Positions 46,073-55,866 of a stretch of 64,000 nucleotides of DNA are shown here, piece by piece. Within the stretch, counting starts at the first letter, position 1. The number at the start of each line of letters is the position of its first letter. Under the pieces are notes generated by a model. The model had not been told where the DNA came from, did no database searches, and saw only the letters and a program-made list of their open reading frames with translations. The position numbers and the translations under genes are program-made. The stretch is from Paracoccaceae bacterium. GTDB taxonomy: Bacteria; Pseudomonadota; Alphaproteobacteria; Rhodobacterales; Rhodobacteraceae. The DNA is taken from assembly GCA_011389685.1 (NCBI GenBank), contig JAABTV010000001.1:62001-126000 (forward strand). The letters are read 5' to 3'.

Positions 46073-46830
46073 GCGAGGATATCGCCGCCTGCGCCGCGAT
46101 CGTGCAAAAGGGCGATCCGCACCGGTTCCGCGCCACCATGGCCGCGCCGGTGCCCGCGCGCGAAAAGCTGTTCCCGCTCTATGCCTTCAATGTCGAGGTG
46201 TCGCGCGCACCCTGGGTCACATCCGAGCCGGGCATTGCCGAGATCCGCCTGCAATGGTGGATCGAGGCGCTTGAGGAGATCGCCGCGGGTGGGGTGGTGC
46301 GGCGGCACGAGGTGGTGCTGCCGCTGGCGCTCTGCCTTGGCGCCGATCAGGCCCGCGCGCTGATCCCGCTGATCGAGGCGCGGCAATGGGACATCTATTC
46401 CGATCCCTTCGCCAGTGACGCGGCCCTCGCCGAGCATCTGGCCGACACGTCGGGGCGCCTGATGCAGGTGGCCAGCGGCCTGCTGGGGCAGGGTGGCGAG
46501 GCGGCGGCGCGCGATGCCGGGCTGGCCCTTGGGGTTGCCAACTGGCTCACCGCCGTTCCGAACCTCACGGCTGCAGGGCGCCATCCGCTCCCTGATGACA
46601 GCGACTCGGGCATTCGCGCGCTGGCCGAGCTGGGGCTCGACCATTTGGCCCGGGCTCGCCACGCGCCCCTGCCGCAACCCTTGCGCCCCGCCTTCCTGCC
46701 CATGGCGGGCGCCGCCCGGATGCTCCGGACCGCCCGTGCCAATCCCGCGCGGGTGCGTGAAGACGCATTGGATGCTCCGTTTCGCGCGCGTCTGTCGCTG
46801 ATGAGAACCGCCCTCACCGGACGGTGGTAG
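46069..46830 (+). CDS. Squalene/phytoene synthase-fold protein (NDUFAF6-like)
   Basis: A 253-residue protein with the trans-isoprenyl-diphosphate synthase (HH) fold but short and degenerate. KLFPLYAFNVEVSRAPWV and EIRLQWWIEALEEIAAG resemble the mitochondrial complex I assembly factor NDUFAF6 and its bacterial relatives. The aspartate-rich metal motifs of true phytoene synthases are not evident, so terpenoid synthesis is unlikely. A role in respiratory complex assembly is inferred from similarity only. It overlaps the hydrolase by four bases and converges with an MFS gene. Confidence 0.78.
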   Translation: MSEDIAACAAIVQKGDPHRFRATMAAPVPAREKLFPLYAFNVEVSRAPWVTSEPGIAEIRLQWWIEALEEIAAGGVVRRHEVVLPLALCLGADQARALIPLIEARQWDIYSDPFASDAALAEHLADTSGRLMQVASGLLGQGGEAAARDAGLALGVANWLTAVPNLTAAGRHPLPDDSDSGIRALAELGLDHLARARHAPLPQPLRPAFLPMAGAARMLRTARANPARVREDALDAPFRARLSLMRTALTGRW

Positions 46831-46848
46831 GCGTCAGGTCAGCAGGCG

Positions 46849-48075
46849 TCAGGCCAGTTCGTCCCGGCGGCTGAACCAGAACCAGATCAGCGCCCCGCCG
46901 GCCAGCACCAGGAACGGCGCCATGGCAAGGTTGACGCTGGCCCATCCGGCCAACGCATCGCCGCCCGAACAGTTCATCAGCCCGCCCGAGGCCAGCGAGG
47001 CCACGGTCACGCCACCGAACACGATCAGGTCGTTCATCCCCTGCATCCGGCCGCGCTCTTCGGGGGTATGTGCACCCGAGAGCATGGTGGTTGCGCCGAT
47101 GAAACCGAAATTCCATCCCAAGCCCAGCAGGATCAGCGCAATATAGAAATTTTCCAGCGCCACGCCCTGGAGCGCCACCGCGCCGGCACCCGCCAGGATT
47201 GCCAGGCCCGTGGCCACGATGGTCTTGACCCCGAACCGCGCGATCAGGTGGCCTGTGAAGAAACTCGGCACATACATCGCCAGCACATGCGCGGTCACGA
47301 TATCCGCCGCTGTTCCGGTGTCGAAGCCGCAGCCCACCACCGCCAAGGGAGTCGAGGTCATCACCAGGTTCATCAACGCATAGGACACCATCGCACAGAT
47401 CACCGATACGGCGATGATCGGTGTCGTGATCAACTCGCGCCGTGTCCGGCCCCGGGCGCTGCCCGGCTTGGGTGCCGGGGGCTTGGGGATGTCGAGGAAA
47501 AGAAACAGCGCCGAACCCAGAACATTGGTCAGGATCACCGCCAGATAGGTGCCCATGAACGGAATCACCATCGCGTCGGCGGTGAATTTCACGATTTGCG
47601 GCCCGATGATCGCCGAGGCGAGCCCACCCGCCATCACATAGGAAATCGCCTTGGGCCGGAACGCGTCGCTGGCGGTATCGGCGGCGGCAAAGCGATAGAA
47701 ACCATGCGCCGACATGTAGACGCCAGTCAGGAGCGATCCCAGAAGGAAGATCGGAAATGACGCCATGTAAAGCCCATAGGCCCCGACGACCCCGCCCATG
47801 GCGCCAAAGCTCGCCCCGAGGAAGAACCCCGCGCGCCGCCCGTATTTCTGCATGATCGCCGAAACCGGAGTGGCCGCCAGCATCGAGCCCAGCACGATCA
47901 GCGAAATCGGCAGCGTCGCCCAGCACGGGTTCGGCGCCAGCGACTGCCCGGCCAGCCCGCCGATGGTAAAGATCATCGGCATCTGCGCGCCCAGGATCGC
48001 CTGCGCAAGCACCAGGATGATCACGTTGCGCCGGGCGCGGCGATCATCGACGGGGGAAAGGACGGCATCTGTCAT
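46849..48075 (-). CDS. MFS transporter
   Basis: A 408-residue MFS protein with about twelve membrane helices. The loop SAIMQKYGRRAGFFLGASFG after helix 2 is the MFS antiporter signature, and GAHTPEERGRMQGMNDLIVF is a typical later loop. The substrate is not deducible. It converges with the phytoene-synthase-fold gene with 18 bases between stops. Confidence 0.87.
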   Translation of the reverse strand: MTDAVLSPVDDRRARRNVIILVLAQAILGAQMPMIFTIGGLAGQSLAPNPCWATLPISLIVLGSMLAATPVSAIMQKYGRRAGFFLGASFGAMGGVVGAYGLYMASFPIFLLGSLLTGVYMSAHGFYRFAAADTASDAFRPKAISYVMAGGLASAIIGPQIVKFTADAMVIPFMGTYLAVILTNVLGSALFLFLDIPKPPAPKPGSARGRTRRELITTPIIAVSVICAMVSYALMNLVMTSTPLAVVGCGFDTGTAADIVTAHVLAMYVPSFFTGHLIARFGVKTIVATGLAILAGAGAVALQGVALENFYIALILLGLGWNFGFIGATTMLSGAHTPEERGRMQGMNDLIVFGGVTVASLASGGLMNCSGGDALAGWASVNLAMAPFLVLAGGALIWFWFSRRDELA

Positions 48076-48160
48076 GGCAAATCGCTACCCCGAAGCGTCG
48101 GGGGCTGCAAGCGTCACATTGCGCCCCCGCGATGTGACGCTGCGCCTCGAAGCCGATGCA

Positions 48161-49036
48161 TCAGCCCTCTTCGGCCGGCCGCCCGCGTCCCAGCGGGTCG
48201 AGGTTGCGCGGCGCTTCACCGGCGACCAGGGCCTGCCAGTCGAGAACCTGCCGCATCAGGACCGCGCGCCCCACGCACAGGATCGCCGGGGGGCGAAGCC
48301 CGCTGCTCTCGATGTCCTGTGCCACCCGGCCCAGCGCCGTCTCGAGCACCCTTTGCCCGGGCAGGCTGGCCTCTGCCACCACCGCCACCGGCTCATCCGC
48401 CGGGCGCCCGCCCGCGATAAGGGCCTGTGCGATCCGCCCGGCATGTTTCATGCCCATGTAGATCACCAAAACCTGACCGCCCCGCGCCAATGCCGCCCAG
48501 TCGAGCGCCGGCGCCTCGCCCGACGGGTCATGGCCGGTGACGAAGGTCACGGCCTGGTTCACATCGCGATGCGTCACCGGAATCCCGGCATAGGCCAGCC
48601 CGCCGATACCGGCGCTGATCCCCGGAACGATCCGCACCGGCACCCCATGCTGGATCAGGGTCTGTGCCTCTTCTCCGCCGCGCCCGAACACGAACGGGTC
48701 TCCCCCCTTGAGCCGCAGCACCCGCTTGCCGGCGCGCGCAAGATCGATCAACTGCATCGAGATGTCGCGCTGCCGCGCCGACGGCTGCCCACCACGCTTG
48801 CCGGCAAAGATGCGCTCGGCCTGCGGTGCCCAGCGCAGGATCGCCTCATGCACCAGCGCATCATGAACCACCACATCCGCCTGACGCAGCGCGCTCAGCG
48901 CATGAAGCGTCAACAGTCCCGGATCACCCGGCCCCGCACCGCAAAGCCAGACCCAGCCCGGCGCCATCTCGGGCCAGTCATGATCGGGCAGGGCGGGGAA
49001 CGGGATTGCGGCGGGGGGCCGGGTCGACTCGGTCAT
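48161..49036 (-). CDS. cobA: Uroporphyrinogen-III C-methyltransferase
   Basis: A 291-residue SUMT enzyme adding two methyl groups to uroporphyrinogen III, giving precorrin-2 for cobalamin and siroheme. The glycine loop WLCGAGPGDPGLLTLHAL is near the N-terminus, RLKGGDPFVFGRGGEEA carries the SAM-site motif, and VPGISAGIGGLAYAGIPVTH follows. The start at 49036 was chosen over 49105 as the extra N-terminus is not conserved. Cobalamin made here would serve methylmalonyl-CoA mutase. Confidence 0.93.
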   Translation of the reverse strand: MTESTRPPAAIPFPALPDHDWPEMAPGWVWLCGAGPGDPGLLTLHALSALRQADVVVHDALVHEAILRWAPQAERIFAGKRGGQPSARQRDISMQLIDLARAGKRVLRLKGGDPFVFGRGGEEAQTLIQHGVPVRIVPGISAGIGGLAYAGIPVTHRDVNQAVTFVTGHDPSGEAPALDWAALARGGQVLVIYMGMKHAGRIAQALIAGGRPADEPVAVVAEASLPGQRVLETALGRVAQDIESSGLRPPAILCVGRAVLMRQVLDWQALVAGEAPRNLDPLGRGRPAEEG

Positions 49037-49253
49037 GACATCCTTATCCTGCCTTTGATCGGTCGGCGAAAGGCGGCAAATCGCACCTATGGGATGCCGA
49101 TGCACCCGCTGTCATGCAAGAAAATCGGCGCCAACACCCACATGCGGCCTATTGCGTCTTTCATCCGGGCGCGCGAGAGATTAGATAAACGGTCACAATT
49201 CACCGGGCGCATGGCGGCGCATACCGCATGACCCCGGCCTAGGGAGAAGTCAA

Positions 49254-49469
49254 ATGCTCAACAATATCGGCCTTCCGGGCCTCCTGCTCATCGCCGTCGT
49301 CGTGCTTGTGCTGTTCGGCCGTGGCAAGATCAGCTCGCTCATGGGCGAGGTCGGCAAAGGCATCACCGCCTTCAAGAAAGGCGTGAAAGACGGCACCGAA
49401 GAGCTTGAAAACCAGGCCGCCGACGAGGCCAAGGACGTCACACCCGAAGACGAAAAAGACAAGGTCTGA
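49254..49469 (+). CDS. tatA: Sec-independent translocase subunit TatA
   Basis: A 71-residue TatA with an N-terminal membrane helix ([21 protein letters not shown] at 21-25), then the amphipathic helix ([18 protein letters not shown]) and a charged tail ([15 protein letters not shown]). It forms the protein-conducting oligomer for folded twin-arginine substrates. The gene starts the tatABC operon; tatB begins 8 bases after its stop. Confidence 0.95.
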   Translation: MLNNIGLPGLLLIAVVVLVLFGRGKISSLMGEVGKGITAFKKGVKDGTEELENQAADEAKDVTPEDEKDKV

Positions 49470-49476
49470 ACGCTCC

Positions 49477-50109
49477 ATGCTTGACCTTGGCTGGACCGAG
49501 CTTCTGCTCATCGGCATTGTCGCGCTGATCGTCGTGGGGCCCAAGGATTTGCCCGTCCTGTTCAGGAAGCTGGGCGAATTCGTGGGCAAGGCGCGCGGCA
49601 TGGCCCGCGAGTTCAGCCGCGCCATGAACGAGGCGGCGGATGAATCCGGCATGAAGGACACGGCCAATTCGCTGCGCTCGATGGCCGATCCCAAGAAAAT
49701 GGGGCTCGACGCGGTCAAGGAAGCGGCCGACTTCCAGAAATGGGACCCAGAATCCGAGACGGCCAAGCTTGCCGAAGAGCGTCAGGAAGCCAAGCGCAAG
49801 ATCCAGGAATCGGCCGCCAACAAGGCCGCGGCACGCAAGGCAGAAGAGGTCCGCGCGGCCCGCGCCGCCGAAGAAGGCGCACAGCCCACCGATGATGCCG
49901 ACAGCGCGCCGGCCGAAACGCAGACCAAAGCCGCCAGGCCCGCCGGGAAACCGGCCGCGAAGAAAACGGCGGCCAAGACCACAGGCAAAGCCGCCGCCAA
50001 ACCCAAGGCCGCCGAGACCGCCACGAAAAAACCCGCAAGGAAACCGGCCGCCAAAAAGCCGGCACCCAGAAAAACGGCCACCAAGAAAACCGACCAACAA
50101 GGCGGGTAA
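49477..50109 (+). CDS. tatB: Sec-independent translocase subunit TatB with long basic tail
   Basis: A 210-residue Tat[21 protein letters not shown] is the N-terminal helix and [20 protein letters not shown] the start of the amphipathic helix. From about residue 95 the protein is Glu/Lys/Ala-rich, and from about 150 to 205 it is almost entirely Lys/Ala/Pro/Thr ([39 protein letters not shown]). E. coli TatB is shorter (171 residues) and lacks this low-complexity basic tail. The start at 49477 follows tatA by 8 bases. Confidence 0.94.
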   Translation: MLDLGWTELLLIGIVALIVVGPKDLPVLFRKLGEFVGKARGMAREFSRAMNEAADESGMKDTANSLRSMADPKKMGLDAVKEAADFQKWDPESETAKLAEERQEAKRKIQESAANKAAARKAEEVRAARAAEEGAQPTDDADSAPAETQTKAARPAGKPAAKKTAAKTTGKAAAKPKAAETATKKPARKPAAKKPAPRKTATKKTDQQGG

Positions 50110-50115
50110 ACCTCC

Positions 50116-51201
50116 ATGAGCCCATCAGACGCCCAAGACGATATCGAGGACAGTTCCGCCCCGCTGATCGAGCATCTGGCCGAGCTGCGCACACGGCTCA
50201 TCCGCTCGGTTCTGGCCTTTATCGTGGGCATCGTTCTGGCCTTCATCGTGGCCGAGCCGATCCTGCAATTCCTGCTTTTCCCGATCGAGGAAACGCTGCG
50301 CACGATGGGCGACCCGGACCCGACGCTGCAATATACCTCGCCGCAGGAATACCTGTTCACGCTGTTTCGCATCTCGATGGTGTTCGGCTTCGCGCTGGCC
50401 TTTCCGGTGATCGGCGCGCAGTTGTGGCGCTTCGTGGCGCCCGGACTCTACCGGTCAGAGAAATCGGCCTTCCTGCCGTTCCTGATCGCGTCGCCGGTGA
50501 TGTTCCTGCTCGGGGCGTCCTTCGCGCAATTCGTCGTCACCCCGCTGGCGATGCGCTTCTTTCTGGGCTTCGCCGATGTCACTTCGATCTTCGCCAACCT
50601 TCTGGCGGTCGCGGCGGGCGATGCGCCACCCGATGCCGCGATTGTTCCGTCCAGCACCGAGGGACTCAAGATCACCTTCTTCGGCAAGGTGAACGAGTCG
50701 CTCGACATCACGCTCAAGTTCATCATCGCCTTCGGGCTCTGTTTCCAGCTTCCCGTGCTGCTCACCCTGATGGGCAAGGCCGGGCTGGTCAGCGCCGAGG
50801 GTCTGGGCAATGTGCGCAAATACGCGATGGTCGGCATCCTGTTGCTGGCCGCGCTGGTCACGCCGCCCGATGTCATCACGCAGTTGATCCTGTTCACCGT
50901 GGTCTATGGTCTGTACGAGGTCTCCATCTTCCTCGTCCGCCATGTCGAGAAGAAGCGCGAGGCCGATTTGAGGGCACAGGGGCTCTGGTTCGAGGACGAC
51001 GACGAGGACGAGGACGAGGACAAGGGCCCGGATGACACGACGGAAACCGACCCCGAAGAGGAATTCGACGATCCGCTCATGCGCGAAATGGACGACGAGA
51101 TTGCAGCGGAAGAGGACGAGGACGAAGGCGACGATGATGACGGGAACGATGACGATGACGACGACGATCCCGATGACGGGATGGTAGACCGGACACGATG
51201 A
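50116..51201 (+). CDS. tatC: Sec-independent translocase subunit TatC with long acidic tail
   Basis: A 361-residue TatC, receptor for twin-arginine signal peptides. The N-terminal signature SSAPLIEHLAELRTRLIRSV and six membrane helices occupy residues to about 285. The rest, about 293-357, is a run of Asp and Glu (FEDDDEDEDEDKGPDD, EDEGDDDDGNDDDDDDD) not found in E. coli TatC, which is about 258 residues. It overlaps the next gene by four bases. The tail is opposite in charge to that of TatB. Confidence 0.95.
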   Translation: MSPSDAQDDIEDSSAPLIEHLAELRTRLIRSVLAFIVGIVLAFIVAEPILQFLLFPIEETLRTMGDPDPTLQYTSPQEYLFTLFRISMVFGFALAFPVIGAQLWRFVAPGLYRSEKSAFLPFLIASPVMFLLGASFAQFVVTPLAMRFFLGFADVTSIFANLLAVAAGDAPPDAAIVPSSTEGLKITFFGKVNESLDITLKFIIAFGLCFQLPVLLTLMGKAGLVSAEGLGNVRKYAMVGILLLAALVTPPDVITQLILFTVVYGLYEVSIFLVRHVEKKREADLRAQGLWFEDDDEDEDEDKGPDDTTETDPEEEFDDPLMREMDDEIAAEEDEDEGDDDDGNDDDDDDDPDDGMVDRTR

Positions 51202-52043
51202 CCAACAAGACCCTCAAGCGTGTCGCTGCCGCCCTCGAACGCATCGCGCCGGCGCCCCATCCGGTGCCGGATTTCTCGCAGACCGATGGCTTCCTATGGC
51301 ATGTCGACCCTGACCGGCTCGAACCCGTCGCCCAGATCTCGCGGGTCGATCTGTCGCTTCTGCTGGGCGTCGACCGGTCGCGCGATACGCTGCTGGACAA
51401 CACCCGCCAGTTCGCGCGCGGCCTTCCGGCCAACAACGCCCTTCTGTGGGGCGCGCGCGGCATGGGCAAATCCTCGCTGGTCAAGGCCGTGCACGGCGCG
51501 GTGGTGGCCGAAGGGTTGCCGCTCAAACTGGTCGAGCTTCAGCGCGAGGACCTGCCCTCGGTCGGGCGCCTGTTGAACCTGCTGCGCGCGGCCCCCGATT
51601 GTCGCTTCTTGCTGTTTTGCGATGATCTGTCGTTTTCCCATGACGATCAGCACTACAAGTCGCTCAAGGCCGTGCTCGATGGCGGGATCGAGGGGCGGCC
51701 CGACAACGTGGTGCTCTATGCCACCTCGAACCGTCGCCACCTCATGCCCCGCGACATGATCGAGAACGAACGCTCCACCGCGATCAGCCCCTCCGAAGCG
51801 GTCGAGGAAAAGGTATCGCTCTCCGACCGGTTCGGGCTGTGGCTGGGCTTTCACCCGTGCTCGCAGGATGAATACCTTTCGATGATCCGGGGCTATTGCG
51901 CGGTTTTCGGGATTTCGATTCCCGATGACGAATTGCGCGCCGAGGCGATCGAATGGCAGGCCACGCGCGGTGCCCGGTCGGGCCGGGTCGCATGGCAATA
52001 CGTGACCGACCTGGCCGGTCGCAAAGGGGTCCGGCTGGGCTGA
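51198..52043 (+). CDS. DUF815-family AAA+ ATPase
   Basis: A 281-residue P-loop ATPase of the DUF815 group. Walker A is GARGMGKSS at 85-93, Walker B is in RFLLFCDDLSF at about 135-145, and ATSNRRHLMPRDM carries sensor 1. Family function is unestablished. Its ATG lies within the tatC stop, so it is part of the tat operon, a common order in Rhodobacterales. It converges with the M23 gene. Confidence 0.88.
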   Translation: MTNKTLKRVAAALERIAPAPHPVPDFSQTDGFLWHVDPDRLEPVAQISRVDLSLLLGVDRSRDTLLDNTRQFARGLPANNALLWGARGMGKSSLVKAVHGAVVAEGLPLKLVELQREDLPSVGRLLNLLRAAPDCRFLLFCDDLSFSHDDQHYKSLKAVLDGGIEGRPDNVVLYATSNRRHLMPRDMIENERSTAISPSEAVEEKVSLSDRFGLWLGFHPCSQDEYLSMIRGYCAVFGISIPDDELRAEAIEWQATRGARSGRVAWQYVTDLAGRKGVRLG

Positions 52044-52098
52044 TCGGGCGGGGGCGGACGCCGGGTTAACGATTTTCACGCGCTGGGGTCACGACATC

Positions 52099-52152
52099 AC
52101 CCGGCAGCCGGATGGCAGCCGGGCGGTGCACGCAAATCACCCCCCGATTTTT
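52099..52152 (+). repeat. 11-bp-unit GGCAGCCGG repeat element, copy 2
   Basis: ACCCGGCAGCCGGATGGCAG leads into CCGGGCGGTGC and ends AATCACCCCCCGATTTTT. It sits between the convergent DUF815 and LysM/M23 genes. Two 11-bp units are visible, with the same TCACCCCCCGATT end as the copy at 61043-61099. Confidence 0.75.
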
Positions 52153-52195
52153 GGCCACTGGCGGGTATTAACCATGCCGGACGCCGCCTTCGGAT

Positions 52196-53407
52196 TTACT
52201 GAAGATAAGGCATCGGATCGACCTGGCTGGTCCCCTTTGCCACCTGAAACTGGACGTATGGCGGATTGCCGTCCGGCATGGTGGCGATCTTTTGTCCGCG
52301 CTTGACCTTGTCGCCGTTCTTCACCGCCACCTCGTCCACATTGACATAGACCGTGGCGAGCGAATTCGAGTGCTTGATCACCACGAACTGCACGTTTTCC
52401 GTCGACTTCGTCACCGAGACCACGGTGCCCGCTTCGGCCGCACTCACGGCCGCGCCCTTGGCCGCGGTAAAGTCGATTCCGTCATTCTTACCCTTTGAAT
52501 ACTCACGGATAATTCGACCCTGCACCGGATAGGCGAACTGCCCGCCCGATGGCGTTCTGGTCTCGGTTCGGGCTGTTTTCACGGCCTCATCCGTTGCTGC
52601 CGGACGGGCCTCGGAAACCGGTTTCGTTTCTTCATCGGGCAGGGGTTTGGTCGCGCTCGGCGGGGTTGGGGTCGGGGTGCCGCTTCCGGGCGGCTCGGTC
52701 TCGGCGGCCGGGGCGGTCTGCTCCGGCGCGGGTGATTCGGGCACCGGAATGAGCAGATATTGCCCCTCGCGAATCTTGAAATCGCTGCCCAGCCCGTTCC
52801 ACTCGGCAAGCGAGCGCACGCTCACCCCGTAAAGCCGCGCGATCGTATAGGCCGTCTCGCCCCGCACGACCTTGTGCCTCGTGGGCTCCAACCCTCTGGC
52901 AATCTTGGGTTTTTCAGGTTCCGTTGCAGGCGGCAGCTTGGCGGTCTCGACCCTTTGCTCTCCGGCGCGCTCGATGGCGCCGCCGGCCAATTCCGTGATA
53001 TCGACCCCGGGCGGCTGGATCGGCCCGGTGGTGGGCGATCCGGTGTCCGGCGAAGGTTCCTCTACCCTGCTCGGCAGGGCGATGACTTCTCCGGCGCGCA
53101 AGGGATCATCGGGTTGCAGGCCATTGTAACGGGCAAGCGCCCCGGCATCGGTGCCCACCCGGGCGGCGAGGTCGCTCACCATGTCGCCGCGCCGGGCAAC
53201 GGCAACCTGATAATTCGGATAGGAGATGACTCCCCGGTCATCCGCGGCCGGGCGTTTGGCGGTTGCGGCGCGCGCCGCCTCGGCCGTGTTCAACCCTGAC
53301 CCGAATGCGCCCCGCATGTCGAAATCAAGCGATTGGTCGCAGGCCGTTATCAACATGGCCACTCCGGTCAGAAGACATGGTCTCAAGTGCCTGGAAAACA
53401 AGCTCAT
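52196..53407 (-). CDS. LysM/M23-domain lipoprotein (NlpD-like, probably inactive peptidase)
   Basis: A 403-residue lipoprotein (lipobox LITAC near residue 22) with two LysM peptidoglycan-binding motifs (about residues 65-115 and 185-230), a Pro/Thr/Glu-rich linker, and a C-terminal M23 domain. The M23 metal ligands look changed: NDGIDF lacks the usual His before GxD, and YVNVDE replaces the usual YxH motif. Such degenerate proteins act as amidase activators (NlpD/EnvC type). The start is at 53407 after a weak ribosome site; it lies downstream of surE and pcm, the classic NlpD neighbourhood. Confidence 0.88.
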   Translation of the reverse strand: MSLFSRHLRPCLLTGVAMLITACDQSLDFDMRGAFGSGLNTAEAARAATAKRPAADDRGVISYPNYQVAVARRGDMVSDLAARVGTDAGALARYNGLQPDDPLRAGEVIALPSRVEEPSPDTGSPTTGPIQPPGVDITELAGGAIERAGEQRVETAKLPPATEPEKPKIARGLEPTRHKVVRGETAYTIARLYGVSVRSLAEWNGLGSDFKIREGQYLLIPVPESPAPEQTAPAAETEPPGSGTPTPTPPSATKPLPDEETKPVSEARPAATDEAVKTARTETRTPSGGQFAYPVQGRIIREYSKGKNDGIDFTAAKGAAVSAAEAGTVVSVTKSTENVQFVVIKHSNSLATVYVNVDEVAVKNGDKVKRGQKIATMPDGNPPYVQFQVAKGTSQVDPMPYLQ

Positions 53408-53468
53408 CTTAAAATCCTCATCATGCCCCTTGTTCGGTCGGGACTTGGGTTCGCCTCGCCTCGCAGTC

Positions 53469-54122
53469 TCACGTATCCTTGCCGAGCCCCTCAAGCAAGG
53501 GAACGAAACGGACCGGTCGCAACTCTTCATAATCGAAACCGTTTTCGCTGCGCGTCACCTTGATCAGGCTCTGCACCGCATCGGATCGACCCACAGGCAA
53601 CACCATGATACCGCCGATTTTCAATTGGGCCAAGAGCGGCCCGGGCGGATCTTCGGCAGCCGCGGTCACGATGATCCGGTCGAACGGGGCCTGATCGGGC
53701 AGGCCAAAACTGCCATCGGATGTCATCGCAATGATATTGTTGAGATCGAGAGATGCAAACAGGGCCGCGGCCTCCCGAACCAGGCGCCGGTGCCGGTCGA
53801 CGGTATAGACCCGCCTTGCCAACTGGCTCAGAATGGCCGCCTGATAGCCCGAGCCGGTGCCGACTTCGAGCACCTTGTCGCGCGGTGTCACGGCAAGCGC
53901 CTGTGTCATCAGCCCCACGACAGAGGGTTGCGAAATCGTCTGACCACAGGCGATCGGCAACGGCGTGTCCTCATAGGCGCGTTCGGCAAAGAGCCCACGG
54001 ACAAAAGGGCCCCGGTCGATCTTCTCCATCGCGGCAAGAACCCGTTTATCGGTGACCCCCTTCGAGCGGAGCGCGAAGAGAAACCGCATCTTGCGTTCCG
54101 CGATCTCGTCCGAATCACTCAT
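53469..54122 (-). CDS. pcm: Protein-L-isoaspartate O-methyltransferase
   Basis: A 217-residue SAM enzyme repairing isoaspartyl damage in proteins. [35 protein letters not shown] and the SAM loop [15 protein letters not shown] are in order. It overlaps surE by four bases, the usual surE-pcm pairing. Confidence 0.94.
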   Translation of the reverse strand: MSDSDEIAERKMRFLFALRSKGVTDKRVLAAMEKIDRGPFVRGLFAERAYEDTPLPIACGQTISQPSVVGLMTQALAVTPRDKVLEVGTGSGYQAAILSQLARRVYTVDRHRRLVREAAALFASLDLNNIIAMTSDGSFGLPDQAPFDRIIVTAAAEDPPGPLLAQLKIGGIMVLPVGRSDAVQSLIKVTRSENGFDYEELRPVRFVPLLEGLGKDT

Positions 54123-54898
54123 TCGATCGCCCCGAACTTTTCGAGCACGTCATGCGCCGTCAGATCGGCGCGCATCGGGGTAACGGATATGTAACCATCG
54201 AGATTTACATTGGCATCCGTTCCCGGCGCCGTCGGTCTGTGTTGTTCTCCGCCCCGAACCCAAAGGAATTTCCGGCCCGACGGGGAATGGTGCGGTTCGA
54301 CGGTGAATCGCGTGTGTTCGCGAAATCCCTGGGCTGCGGCCCGCACGCCCGCGACCGCCGCCGCTCTGATCGGCGGAAAGTTGATATTGTAGAAGAGTTT
54401 GTAATCGGATGAATCTTCGGGCCGGATCGCAAGAATGCGCCGGATCACATCTGCGCCATGCGCGCGCGCGGCTTCGAACGGGTCGTCGGCGTGGACATTC
54501 TGCGGTCCGAGATATTGCGACAGAGCCAAGGACGTGATGTGTTGAAGCGCGCCTTCCATCGCCCCGCCCAGCGTGCCGGAATAAAGTGCGTTCTCGGCCG
54601 AATTGTTGCCCCGGTTCACGCCGGAGAGGATCAGGTCAGGTCGCTCGTCCATCACGTCATGCAGGCCGGCCATGACGCAGTCTGCGGGGCTGCCTTCGGC
54701 GGCGTAGCGACGTTCGCCCATCCTGGCGATCATCATGGGATGGGTATAGCTGATGCAATGGGCGACTCCGGATTGTTCGAATGCCGGCGCAACGGTCCAG
54801 ACCTCACCATCGGGCCCGGCCAGTTCGGTTGCGATTTCATGCAACACGGCAAGTCCCGGTGCGTTGATACCGTCGTCATTTGTGATGAGAATGCGCAT
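54119..54898 (-). CDS. surE: 5'/3'-nucleotidase SurE
   Basis: A 259-residue survival protein, nucleoside-monophosphate phosphatase. [19 protein letters not shown] carries the two metal Asp residues (8 and 9), SGVAHCISY follows, and [20 protein letters not shown] contains the conserved metal-site Asn. The start at 54898 is the family N-terminus. It is first in the surE-pcm-LysM/M23 cluster. Confidence 0.95.
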   Translation of the reverse strand: MRILITNDDGINAPGLAVLHEIATELAGPDGEVWTVAPAFEQSGVAHCISYTHPMMIARMGERRYAAEGSPADCVMAGLHDVMDERPDLILSGVNRGNNSAENALYSGTLGGAMEGALQHITSLALSQYLGPQNVHADDPFEAARAHGADVIRRILAIRPEDSSDYKLFYNINFPPIRAAAVAGVRAAAQGFREHTRFTVEPHHSPSGRKFLWVRGGEQHRPTAPGTDANVNLDGYISVTPMRADLTAHDVLEKFGAIE

Positions 54899-55002
54899 GG
54901 ATCGCCCCTTCTTGGGCAGTTCTATAGCCGTTCGGCACCGCGATGAACCAGACAAAACAGCACGCGTGAACGCCCGGTCAAGAAGTTCGTAAGGATTTGT
55001 GT

Positions 55003-55671
55003 CTAATTCTCTTCACCACGCGACTCACACAATCCGGCCTGCTGCAACAGCCGCACCGCCTCATCCCGCGGCGCTGAAAGAATGGTGCGATCCTCGCCGG
55101 GGAAAAACCGGGCCCTGGTGGCCGTCGCCATGGGTTGCGGGGCAAGAACATGCACTTGGGTCTTCGACCTGGCTTTTTCTGCGGCCCAACTTTTTGCAAG
55201 GGCGATCTGTGCGGCCTTGGTGGCGCCATAAGCGCCAAAGAATTTCTCGCCGGCATGCGGGTCGTCGAAGAAAAGTGCCGTGCCCGTCTCGCCCAGCAAG
55301 GGGGCGACGAAGGCGATCAGCGTGCCGCTTGCCACGACATTGATCGAGACGGACTTGTCCCAGTCTTTCGCATCGATATGGTCTGCTGGCGACAGGGGGG
55401 CCGCATGGATCGCACAATGGGCCCAGATATCGACCTTGCCCCAACGGTCAAAGATGGACCGGCACAACTGGGCCATCGCGTCGGCTTTCGAGATATCCAT
55501 CGGCGCCAGGGTCGCACTTCCGCCCTTTGCCTGAATACGATCATCCAGCTCTTCCAGCGCGCCGGTCGTGCGGGCCACGGCGACGATGTGGTGGGTGTGG
55601 CACAAGGCCTCGGCGAGGCCCGAACCAAGACCGCGGGACGCACCGGTTATGAGAGCGATTTTCTTGTCCAT
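55003..55671 (-). CDS. Short-chain dehydrogenase/reductase, catalytic Ser replaced
   Basis: A 222-residue [18 protein letters not shown] is the NAD(P) loop and [15 protein letters not shown] provides the YxxxK pair. The strand that normally carries the catalytic Ser reads [11 protein letters not shown], so Asp replaces it. The family member may therefore not be a standard oxidoreductase. Substrate unknown. The start at 55671 is the conserved N-terminus [10 protein letters not shown]. Confidence 0.82.
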   Translation of the reverse strand: MDKKIALITGASRGLGSGLAEALCHTHHIVAVARTTGALEELDDRIQAKGGSATLAPMDISKADAMAQLCRSIFDRWGKVDIWAHCAIHAAPLSPADHIDAKDWDKSVSINVVASGTLIAFVAPLLGETGTALFFDDPHAGEKFFGAYGATKAAQIALAKSWAAEKARSKTQVHVLAPQPMATATRARFFPGEDRTILSAPRDEAVRLLQQAGLCESRGEEN

Positions 55672-55866
55672 GGGTGCGGTTTGGGCGGATTGCGAGGCGA
55701 GGTCAAGGGGGCAGGCAGACGCAACAGGCAACCCCGCCACCATCCCGGCACAGGCGCCCATTCCCCAGGTTTCGGAACCGATCGGATAGGCGCAAATCAA
55801 ACCGCCTGAAAGAGTCGAATGCGCGTTTGTTTCCCGTGGGCAGAAAAGCGCCACTCCGCCATTGGA

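Noticed and set aside
46069-46830. Carotenoid or squalene synthase.
   Set aside because: The aspartate-rich metal-binding motifs are not seen and no isoprenoid genes flank it; NDUFAF6-like is a better fit.
52060-52195. CtrA boxes from several TTAA words in this gap.
   Set aside because: None is spaced as TTAA-N7-TTAA.
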